DNA of 11,217 bases from Bacteroidales bacterium. Lineage in GTDB: Bacteria > Bacteroidota > Bacteroidia > Bacteroidales > UBA932. The notes beneath the pieces were generated by a model. It was given only the letters and a program-made list of their open reading frames with translations, made no database searches and was not told where the DNA came from. The DNA lies in the NCBI GenBank assembly GCA_023227835.1, contig JALOCI010000071.1, positions 1 to 11,217 on the forward strand, written 5' to 3'. This document shows, one piece after another, positions 1 to 6,579 of the stretch (the first letter of the stretch is position 1; every line of letters begins with the position of its first letter). The position numbers and the translations under genes were made by a program.

Positions 1-862
1 GGTTTTCCATCTTCTCATATATAGCCTCTTTCCCTTTGAAATTGACAATATCAAGATCGGTTATTGTATCATTTTTCTTACTGTTTATTACATAGTTAAG
101 CGACGTTATCTCAGAAAATTGTTCAGCTACCGAATTCATCAGGTTTTCAATAATCTCAGGCTCGTCAGATGAGAATACAATTATCAGCATAACCTCATTA
201 GTCGTTGTTGTTCTTACAACCATATTGCGCAACAAACCTGTCTGCTCCCTCAGGTTAAAGAAGGATATGTTGTTTTTAATTGCATAATCCTTGATAAAAA
301 GGCGGATCATGTTCGATGGTTCCGCTTGTAAATAGCACTTTTTGATATCCAGCACCTTATCGAACATCCCCATAATATGGAAGCCAAGCCCCAATTTCTC
401 CTGATTCGAGAGGTTTTCCGCCTCGTTAAGGCTCTCGACCCATCTTTTGTCAGAAAATGTAAATTCAAGCTTATTTCTGTAATATTCTTGCTTTTGTGAG
501 CCTAATATCGGAGATATTTCAGGCAAATCGAGTTTACCAATGCGCACAAGCTGGTCTACTACTTGCTGTTGCTTGAATTCCAGCTGTTTCTGATAGGGTA
601 GTGGCTGCCATTTACAACCTCCGCAAACCCCATAATGTGAACAAAATGGATCTATTCTCATTGATGATGGTTTAACCATCCTCACAACGGTTCCCTCCAT
701 AAAACTTTTCCTCTTGCCTGTGACAAGAACGTCAACAATGTCGCCGGGGATTGCAAATGGAACAAATAAAACCTTGCCGTTAACGTGGGCAATTGATTTT
801 CCTTCTGCTGCAATGCTTTCAATCTCAACAGACTCCAGAATCACTCTTTCTCTTTTTCTCAT
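1..862 (-). CDS. rlmD: 23S rRNA (uracil-C5)-methyltransferase, RlmD/RumA type (partial: C-terminus beyond left edge)
   Basis: This cytoplasmic enzyme would use S-adenosylmethionine to methylate C5 of a uridine in 23S rRNA (U1939 in E. coli for RlmD). Reading the complement from the ATG at 862 gives 287 uninterrupted codons to the edge. Residues 1-60 look like a TRAM RNA-binding domain (HVNGKVLFVPFAIPGDIVDV). An iron-sulfur cluster signature follows: C74-x5-C80-x2-C83 (CSHYGVCGGC), with the fourth ligand C176 in DIKKCYL. This is the pattern of RumA. The SAM-binding domain and the catalytic cysteine are outside the window; the family is usually about 430-480 residues. The start is chosen because the frame upstream meets a stop at 896-898 with no other in-frame ATG. 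It is divergent from the sulfatase gene. Family assignment is strong. The exact target uridine is inferred, since Bacteroidota often carry several TrmA/RlmC/RlmD paralogues. Confidence 0.88.
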   Translation of the reverse strand, partial: MRKRERVILESVEIESIAAEGKSIAHVNGKVLFVPFAIPGDIVDVLVTGKRKSFMEGTVVRMVKPSSMRIDPFCSHYGVCGGCKWQPLPYQKQLEFKQQQVVDQLVRIGKLDLPEISPILGSQKQEYYRNKLEFTFSDKRWVESLNEAENLSNQEKLGLGFHIMGMFDKVLDIKKCYLQAEPSNMIRLFIKDYAIKNNISFFNLREQTGLLRNMVVRTTTTNEVMLIIVFSSDEPEIIENLMNSVAEQFSEITSLNYVINSKKNDTITDLDIVNFKGKEAIYEKMEN

Positions 863-996
863 ACATGAACTTTTGAGCCGCGAAATTAACTTTTTTTAAT
901 AACTTCGCTTGGCGTAAAAATACGAATTTATATTCACTAAATGTGCTTTCTATATAAATCCCGGAATCACTCAATCATTTTAACACAATTTATATT
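863..996. other. Divergent intergenic region between rlmD and the sulfatase gene
   Basis: This 134-base AT-rich gap must hold the start signals of both flanking genes. I see no exact TAnnTTTG box on either strand. The best match is a one-mismatch TATTTTTA on the minus strand (complement of 915-922), listed separately. No strong hairpin or gene-like ORF is visible. Confidence 0.6.
915..922 (-). promoter_or_regulatory. Weak candidate -7 box for rlmD
   Basis: The minus strand reads TATTTTTA here, one base off the Bacteroidota -7 consensus TAnnTTTG, about 53 bases upstream of the rlmD ATG. No TTTG -33 element is seen at the usual 19-21 base spacing. In such AT-rich sequence a match like this can arise by chance. 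Confidence 0.2.
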
Positions 997-2526
997 ATGT
1001 TAAATAAGAAATCGCTGACACTGTTCAGCTCAGTAATTGTGGCTACCCCATTCCTGTACGGACAGAATCAGAGGCCAAACATAATCTACATAATGTCTGA
1101 CGATCATGCTGCTGCAGCTGTGAGTGCATACGGAAGCAGACTTTCTGAAGTTTTGCCTACTCCTAACATTGACAGATTATATCATGAAGGAATCAGGTTT
1201 AATAATTGCTTTGCAACAAATTCTATTTCCACTCCGAGTCGTGCCTGCATTCTGACCGGACAATACAGCAATGTAAATAATGTATTCACGCTTTCTGACA
1301 AACTCAATCCGTCCATACCAACACTTGCCACATTATTGCAACAAAACGGCTATTCAACGGCAATTATCGGCAAGTGGCACCTTGTAACGGAGCCACAGGG
1401 TTTTGACTACTACTCCTGCCTCGTTGGGCAAGGCACATATTACAATCCCCGTTTTATAGAAAAAGACAGAATAGATTCTCTTGAATTTGAGGCTTCTAAA
1501 GGAAAAGTTTATAATGGATACTGCACTGATCTGGTTGCAAATAAAACAATTAAATGGATTGATAACAGAGATAAGTCCAGGCCGTTTTTTATAATGTGCC
1601 ATTTCAAGGCTCCGCACCGGCCATGGCAACCAGCCGAGAGATTCAAGCACATTTTAGACTCTGTCACGATTCCTGAACCGACAAATTTGTTGGACACATA
1701 CGACACAAGAGGTCATTATACAGACACTCTGGAAATGAGTCTGGAATATATGAATGAGACCGATTTAAAAACGCCTGTACCAACCGGTATGACCAGGGAT
1801 GAACACAGAAAATGGGCCTATCAGCTGTATATGAGAGACTATTTGGGATGTGTTGCAGGAATCGACGATAATGTAGGTAAGATACTCTCCTACCTTAAGG
1901 AAAATGGGCTTGACAGCAATACAATAGTGATTTACACTTCTGATCAGGGCTTTTTCCTTGGAGAGCACGGCTGGTTTGACAAAAGGCTGATGCAGGAAGA
2001 ATCAATCAGAATGCCGCTACTTATGCGTTATCCTAAAGAGATTAATCCGGATTCTCAAGACAGCAGATTTGTTCTAAATATTGATTTTGCCCCTACCCTT
2101 CTCGATTTCGCAGGTATTAAGATTCCTGACTGGATGCAGGGTGAAAGTTTCAAAAAAATAGCAAACGGAGAGGAAAAGCTTAAGTGGCGGGACGCAATAT
2201 ATTATCGGTATTGGATGCATAATGATTTCTGGCACAGATCTGTAGCTAATCTTGGAATAAGAACGGACAGATACAAACTTATATTCTATTACGGGGCTCC
2301 TCTTGAAAAAAAAGGTGCACGGGAACCATCACTTACCCCTGAATGGGAATTATATGATTTAAAGAATGACCCGATGGAAATGAACAATTTGTATAATAAT
2401 CCATTATATAAAGAGCAGATTTTGAAATTAAAGAAAGAGTTGCTTAAACTGAGGGAAAAATATAATGATATCGATACGGGTTCTAAGGATATGGAGAGGA
2501 TAATGAATGAATACTTCTGGAAATAG
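997..2526 (+). CDS. Exported serine-type sulfatase, arylsulfatase / N-acetylglucosamine-6-sulfatase-like (S1 family)
   Basis: This enzyme hydrolyses sulfate esters, probably on a sulfated glycan in the periplasm. Residues 1-22 form a signal peptide (basic start, hydrophobic core, likely cleavage LYG|QN); there is no lipobox. The formylglycine signature is S78-T79-P80-S81-R82 followed by ACILTG, so the modified residue is serine. This type is matured by the radical-SAM enzyme anSME, which is not in the window. Metal ligands are visible as D35-D36 (MSDDH) and D316-Q317 (TSDQGFFLGEHG). Other conserved residues are K126/H128 (GKWHL), H202/K204/H207 (CHFKAPHRPW) and K329. The C-terminal ELYDLKNDPMEMNNL motif is typical of the family. 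At 509 residues it is full length. The FFIMCHFKAPHRPW stretch recalls GlcNAc-6-sulfatases, but substrate cannot be fixed from sequence. It heads the five-gene run, yet no SusC/SusD or glycoside hydrolase neighbours are present. Confidence 0.9.
   Translation: MLNKKSLTLFSSVIVATPFLYGQNQRPNIIYIMSDDHAAAAVSAYGSRLSEVLPTPNIDRLYHEGIRFNNCFATNSISTPSRACILTGQYSNVNNVFTLSDKLNPSIPTLATLLQQNGYSTAIIGKWHLVTEPQGFDYYSCLVGQGTYYNPRFIEKDRIDSLEFEASKGKVYNGYCTDLVANKTIKWIDNRDKSRPFFIMCHFKAPHRPWQPAERFKHILDSVTIPEPTNLLDTYDTRGHYTDTLEMSLEYMNETDLKTPVPTGMTRDEHRKWAYQLYMRDYLGCVAGIDDNVGKILSYLKENGLDSNTIVIYTSDQGFFLGEHGWFDKRLMQEESIRMPLLMRYPKEINPDSQDSRFVLNIDFAPTLLDFAGIKIPDWMQGESFKKIANGEEKLKWRDAIYYRYWMHNDFWHRSVANLGIRTDRYKLIFYYGAPLEKKGAREPSLTPEWELYDLKNDPMEMNNLYNNPLYKEQILKLKKELLKLREKYNDIDTGSKDMERIMNEYFWK
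2493..2499 (+). promoter_or_regulatory. Shine-Dalgarno-like site for rarA inside the sulfatase gene
   Basis: GGAGAGG lies 7 bases before the ATG at 2507, within the last codons of the sulfatase. It supports 2507 over the out-of-frame ATG at 2503. Purine-rich ribosome sites are generally weak in Bacteroidota, so its real weight is uncertain. Confidence 0.4.
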
Positions 2527-3808
2527 CGCTATTAACCTTCCACCATTGCCGGAAAGGATGCGGCCTGAAAATCTTGACGACTATGTAGGACAAGAGCATT
2601 TAATAGGCCGGGGATGTGTTCTCCGAAAAATGATAGAATCGGGTAATATATCATCATTTATTCTATGGGGCCCTCCGGGTGTAGGTAAGACCACTCTGGC
2701 CAAGATAATTGCACATAAGCTTGACAGACCTTTTTATATTCTGTCGGCTGTAACCTCGGGGGTTAAGGATGTTAGGGATATAATAGAGAAATCCCGATCG
2801 AATTCTTTGTTTAATAAATCCAGGCCGATATTGTTTATCGATGAAATTCACAGGTTCAGTAAAAGCCAACAGGACGCACTTTTGGGTGCTGTGGAAGACG
2901 GGACATTTATACTAATCGGTGCCACTACTGAAAATCCCTCATTTGAGGTCATCAGCCCGCTCCTTTCCAGATGTCAGGTATATGTTTTAAAATCTCTTGA
3001 CATGAATTCGCTGGATATTCTGTTGGAAAATGCTGTAAAAAAGGATATCGTACTTAAAAATCTCCGGATAGATATAATTGAAAGGGAAGCTCTTTACAGA
3101 TATTCCGGCGGAGATGCGAGAAAACTACTCAACATACTGGAAATCATTGCTACAACCGATGACAAAAACAATGATGTTACCATAGATAACAAAACGGTTA
3201 TCGAGAAATTGCAAGAGAACATCGCTCTGTATGACAAAAATGGAGAACAGCATTATGATGTAATATCTGCTTTTATAAAAAGCATAAGAGGTTCGGATCC
3301 AAATGCAGCTGTCTATTGGCTTGCCAGAATGCTGGCAGGTGGGGAGGATATTCTTTTTATTGCAAGAAGAATGGTTATACTGGCCTCGGAAGATATTGGC
3401 CTGGCTAATCCAAATGCATTATTACTTGCAAATGCCTGCTTTGAATCCGTCAACAAGATAGGAATGCCAGAGTCCAGGATAATCCTTTCAGAAACAGCGA
3501 TATACCTAGCCACATCTCCCAAAAGCAATTCTGCCTATATGGCTATAAATGCGGCACTCAAAGAGGTAGAGAGTAGTAATAATTGTCCTGTCCCTTTACA
3601 TCTAAGAAATGCTCCGACGGCATTGATGAAAGAATTGGGCTATTCAGATAATTACAAATATGCTCACGATTACAATAACAATTTCGTTGAACAGGAATTT
3701 CTTCCAGAATCTCTTGAAGGCCATCGCTTTTACGATCCGGGAAACAACAAACATGAGACTGATATCCGAAAAAGGCTTACTTCTCAATGGAAAAAATATA
3801 ACTATTAA
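2507..3808 (+). CDS. rarA: Replication-associated recombination protein A (RarA/MgsA), AAA+ ATPase
   Basis: RarA is a cytoplasmic AAA+ ATPase of the clamp-loader/WRNIP1 group, acting at stalled or gapped replication forks together with SSB. At 433 residues it has normal family length. Visible motifs in order: ERMRPENLDDYVGQEHLIG (residues 16-34); Walker A GPPGVGKTT (55-63); Walker B ILFIDE (108-113) followed by IHRFSKSQQD; sensor 1 GATTENPSF (138-146); and the arginine finger region SPLLSRC (150-156). The C-terminal half matches the tetramerisation region (IKSIRGSDPNAAVYWLARMLAGGED, with 20 or fewer residues typical of the core). The start at 2507 places about 15 residues before ERMRP, as in relatives, and makes the gene overlap the sulfatase by 20 nt. 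An SD-like GGAGAGG precedes it. This is a housekeeping gene sitting in an otherwise cell-envelope and sugar-related run. Confidence 0.95.
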   Translation: MNTSGNSAINLPPLPERMRPENLDDYVGQEHLIGRGCVLRKMIESGNISSFILWGPPGVGKTTLAKIIAHKLDRPFYILSAVTSGVKDVRDIIEKSRSNSLFNKSRPILFIDEIHRFSKSQQDALLGAVEDGTFILIGATTENPSFEVISPLLSRCQVYVLKSLDMNSLDILLENAVKKDIVLKNLRIDIIEREALYRYSGGDARKLLNILEIIATTDDKNNDVTIDNKTVIEKLQENIALYDKNGEQHYDVISAFIKSIRGSDPNAAVYWLARMLAGGEDILFIARRMVILASEDIGLANPNALLLANACFESVNKIGMPESRIILSETAIYLATSPKSNSAYMAINAALKEVESSNNCPVPLHLRNAPTALMKELGYSDNYKYAHDYNNNFVEQEFLPESLEGHRFYDPGNNKHETDIRKRLTSQWKKYNY

Positions 3809-3819
3809 TAACATTTAAC

Positions 3820-3827
3820 TAATTTTG
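3820..3827 (+). promoter_or_regulatory. Candidate -7 box (TAATTTTG) for kdsA
   Basis: TAATTTTG is an exact match to the Bacteroidota TAnnTTTG -7 consensus and sits in the 27-base gap between rarA and kdsA, 8 bases before the kdsA ATG. No TTTG -33 element is present at the expected distance (that stretch is A-rich). If active, transcription would start almost at the ATG, giving a leaderless or nearly leaderless mRNA. Chance occurrence is possible. Confidence 0.4.
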
Positions 3828-3835
3828 CACCCATA

Positions 3836-4669
3836 ATGATTGTCGATCAAATTGAATATATAAAACACTATCCCGACAACAATTTTTTTCTGATTGCCGG
3901 GCCATGTGTAATTGAAAGTGAGGATCTTACAAGAGCAGTCGCAGAAAAAGCGATAGAAATTACCACAAAGCTTTCTATTCCATTCATTTTCAAATCATCT
4001 TACAGAAAAGCAAATCGTTCCAAAGCAGATTCCTTCACAGGTATGGGCGACGAAAAAGGGCTTGCTATTCTTCAAAGAATTAAAGAAGATTATAAAGTCC
4101 CCGTCCTGACAGATATTCACAATCCTTCTGAGGCTACCCTTGCTGCATCGTACAAAGTTGACGTATTGCAGATTCCTGCCTTTTTATGCAGACAAACAGA
4201 CCTTCTTGAAGCAGCTGCTTCGACAGGAAAAGTTATAAATATTAAGAAAGGCCAGTTTCTGGCCCCTGTTTCTATGAAATTTGCGGCAGAAAAAGTCGCA
4301 CAAGCAGGAAACAATAAAATAATGCTCACAGAGAGAGGAACCCAATTCGGATATTCAGACTTAATTGTAGATTTCAGATCCGTTCCTGAAATGAAAAGTT
4401 TCGGATACCCTGTGATTCTTGATGTAACACACAGCCTGCAACAACCTAATCAGGTTTCAGGAGTGACAGGTGGACGTCCCGATCTTATATCGACAATGGC
4501 CAGAGCAGGTATTGCAACAGGCGTTGACGGCATATTCATAGAAACTCATCCTGAACCGTCTAAAGCACTGTCTGACGGAGCTAATATGCTTAGACTGGAT
4601 TTACTGGAGGAGACACTATCATCTCTGATTCCATTTAGGAAAATATATAATTCTATTATAAATAAATAA
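3836..4669 (+). CDS. kdsA: 3-deoxy-8-phosphooctulonate (KDO-8-P) synthase, metal-dependent class
   Basis: This cytoplasmic enzyme condenses arabinose 5-phosphate with phosphoenolpyruvate to give KDO-8-phosphate, the precursor of KDO in the LPS inner core. The protein is 277 residues, the usual length for a TIM-barrel KdsA. The substrate motif KANRSK (58-63) separates it from DAHP synthases, which carry a KPRTS-type motif there. Metal ligands of the Aquifex-type class are all present: C24 (IAGPC), H199 (DVTHSLQQPN), E236 (FIETHPEP) and D247 (LSDGAN). Their spacings (37 and 11 between the last three) equal those of the Aquifex enzyme (H185, E222, D233). The E. coli class has Asn in place of the Cys, so this one is predicted to need a divalent metal. 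It follows rarA by 27 nt, with a possible promoter of its own, and precedes the NagB/LmbE gene by 5 nt. Confidence 0.95.
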   Translation: MIVDQIEYIKHYPDNNFFLIAGPCVIESEDLTRAVAEKAIEITTKLSIPFIFKSSYRKANRSKADSFTGMGDEKGLAILQRIKEDYKVPVLTDIHNPSEATLAASYKVDVLQIPAFLCRQTDLLEAAASTGKVINIKKGQFLAPVSMKFAAEKVAQAGNNKIMLTERGTQFGYSDLIVDFRSVPEMKSFGYPVILDVTHSLQQPNQVSGVTGGRPDLISTMARAGIATGVDGIFIETHPEPSKALSDGANMLRLDLLEETLSSLIPFRKIYNSIINK

Positions 4670-4674
4670 AAGCC

Positions 4675-6579
4675 ATGATTATAAACAAAGATTTTACAAG
4701 AAGATATGAAAAGGTGCCCGTTGAGATATTCAACGACTCTTTTGATGCATCTGTAATAGTAGCGGGCAAGATTGCTGAAGTTATAAAGAATAAGACAAAG
4801 CTTGGCCAACATACAGTGTTGGGTTTGAGCGCATCATCATCTTCCATACAAGTTTACGAAGAGCTGGTCAAACTGGTGGCAAAAAAAGAGCTTTCTTTCA
4901 AAAACACTTACATATTCAGTCTGGATGAATATTATCCGCTAAACAAGAACGAGATACAAAGTCACTATCGCTTTATAAAGGAGTACCTTCTTGATAACAT
5001 AGATATACCTCAGGAAAACGTTCACTGTCTTGACAGCCAAACCCCTAAAGATAAGGTTCACGACTACTGCGATGATTACGAAAAACTTATAGAAAAACTT
5101 GGAGGAATTGATGTTTTACTTATAGGAAACATGGGATTCAACGAGCCCGGCTCATACTATAACTCCAAGACAAGATTGATTACTCTTAACTATAACACCC
5201 GAGTAGCATCTGCCTCTGAGTTTTTTGGTGTGGAATATGTTCCTTATCATGCTCTTACAATGGGTATAGAGACCATACTCTCAGCTAAAAGGATTTTTTA
5301 CATGGCCTTCGGTGAAGGTAAAGCTTCCAGTATTGCAAAGCTTATTGAAGGCAATGTAAGTGAACAATCACCTAATACATACCTGCAGAATCATGATTCA
5401 CTGGAAGTATTTATTGACCTGGCTGCAGCCAATGACCTTACACGGATAAAAACTCCATGGCTTACAGGACCTTGTGACTGGAATGATTATATGACTCGAA
5501 AAGCTGTCTTCTGGCTATGTAAGACATTGAAGAAACCAATATTGAAACTTACTGACAGGGATTACAATGACAATGGTATGAGTGATCTGGTAACAGAACA
5601 TGGTCCGGCCAGCAAGATCAACATAAAAGTCTTCAACGATTTACAACATACCATCTCCGGATGGCCAGGAGGAAAACCTAATGCTGATGACTCTACAAGG
5701 CCTGAGCGAGCAACCCCGTTTCCTAAAAAAGTGGTAATATTCAGCCCCCACCCTGATGATGATGTAATTTCAATGGGCGGGACACTGGCTAGACTCTCTG
5801 AACACGGTCACGAGGTTCATCTCGCATACCAGACATCAGGAAACATCGCCGTATTTGACCATGATGCAATACGTTTCCTGGATTTTATAAGAGACAGCTC
5901 TAAAATATTCGATTTTGACAATGGAAAAAGCGACAGGATATATAAAGAAGCTCTTAACGACCTGGAACACAAACATCCGGGAGAGCCGGACACAGAAGCT
6001 ATCAGGCAGGTGAAGGGTGCAATCAGGAGAGGTGAGGCAAAAGCAGCCTGCAGATACCTTAAAATACCGGAGAACAGGGTTCATTTTTTGAATCTTCCGT
6101 TTTATGAAACCGGAGGAGTTAAGAAAAAACCTATCGGACAAGATGATGTTGCAATAGTAAAAGCTTTACTGGATGAGATAAGGCCGCATCAGATTTACGC
6201 AGCAGGAGACCTGAGTGACCCTCACGGAACTCACAGGGTTTGTCTGCTCGCCATCTTTGAAGCTCTTGAACAGTTTAAAAAAGAGAATGCGAAATGGATC
6301 GAAGATTGCAGAGTATGGCTTTACAGAGGGGCATGGCAGGAATGGGATGTCGCTGACTCCAATATGGCTGTACCACTTAGTCCAGAAGAGGTATACATCA
6401 AAAGAGAGGCGATTTTCAAACACCAGTCACAAAAAGATCGTCCGGTATTTCCCGGTACAGACAAACGTGAGTTCTGGCAACGTGCCGAAGAGCGTAATCA
6501 CAATACAGCCCTTCTCTTCGACCAGCTCGGAATGGCAGAATATCAAGCCATTGAACTGTTTGTAAGATACTTTATCTAA
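4675..6579 (+). CDS. NagB-like (glucosamine-6-phosphate deaminase family) domain fused to LmbE/PIG-L-type de-N-acetylase
   Basis: This is a two-domain cytoplasmic protein of 634 residues (no signal peptide). Residues about 10-270 resemble glucosamine-6-phosphate deaminase: SLDEYYPL (82-89, D84 matching E. coli D72), FNEPGS (155-160, E157 matching E148), SKTRL with R167, and GEGKA with K216 in the phosphate-contacting position. The catalytic loop is however shortened: canonical GxDGHIGFNEPGS is here IGNMGFNEPGS, so the Asp and His of the catalytic triad are missing. The GSTP phosphate loop is replaced by SASSSS (52-57). Residues about 352-620 form an LmbE-like zinc deacetylase: SPHPDDD (357-363; H359 and D362 as metal ligands, D361 as base) and SDPHGTHR (514-521). 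Long NagB proteins of this layout are, from memory, common in Bacteroidota and usually annotated nagB. Deacetylase activity looks plausible and deaminase activity doubtful. It is 5 nt after kdsA and its stop overlaps the next start. Confidence 0.85.
   Translation: MIINKDFTRRYEKVPVEIFNDSFDASVIVAGKIAEVIKNKTKLGQHTVLGLSASSSSIQVYEELVKLVAKKELSFKNTYIFSLDEYYPLNKNEIQSHYRFIKEYLLDNIDIPQENVHCLDSQTPKDKVHDYCDDYEKLIEKLGGIDVLLIGNMGFNEPGSYYNSKTRLITLNYNTRVASASEFFGVEYVPYHALTMGIETILSAKRIFYMAFGEGKASSIAKLIEGNVSEQSPNTYLQNHDSLEVFIDLAAANDLTRIKTPWLTGPCDWNDYMTRKAVFWLCKTLKKPILKLTDRDYNDNGMSDLVTEHGPASKINIKVFNDLQHTISGWPGGKPNADDSTRPERATPFPKKVVIFSPHPDDDVISMGGTLARLSEHGHEVHLAYQTSGNIAVFDHDAIRFLDFIRDSSKIFDFDNGKSDRIYKEALNDLEHKHPGEPDTEAIRQVKGAIRRGEAKAACRYLKIPENRVHFLNLPFYETGGVKKKPIGQDDVAIVKALLDEIRPHQIYAAGDLSDPHGTHRVCLLAIFEALEQFKKENAKWIEDCRVWLYRGAWQEWDVADSNMAVPLSPEEVYIKREAIFKHQSQKDRPVFPGTDKREFWQRAEERNHNTALLFDQLGMAEYQAIELFVRYFI

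Noticed and set aside
714..899. Plus-strand ORF of 61 codons
   Set aside because: It lies antisense to the N-terminal TRAM domain of the rlmD gene and has no recognisable features.
1354..1650. Minus-strand ORF of 98 codons inside the sulfatase
   Set aside because: The sulfatase frame carries all family motifs across this stretch; no independent start signal is seen on the other strand.
3836..4669. DAHP synthase (aromatic amino acid pathway) as the identity of the kdsA gene
   Set aside because: IAGPC is shared by both families, but KANRSK and the DVTHSLQQPN and ETHPEP segments are specific to KDO-8-P synthase.
5122..5154. The shortened NagB loop as a frameshift or sequencing error
   Set aside because: The reading frame is continuous and matches the family on both sides; an indel error would need to be an in-frame multiple of three. 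A true in-frame loss is the simpler reading.
5836..6141. Minus-strand ORF of 101 codons
   Set aside because: It is antisense to the conserved deacetylase domain; cysteine-, serine- and phenylalanine-rich translation typical of a reverse-frame shadow.
6215..6565. Plus-strand ORF of 116 codons in another frame of the NagB/LmbE gene
   Set aside because: It is fully inside a clearly conserved LmbE domain, with no ribosome site and low-complexity, unrecognisable translation; a shadow frame.
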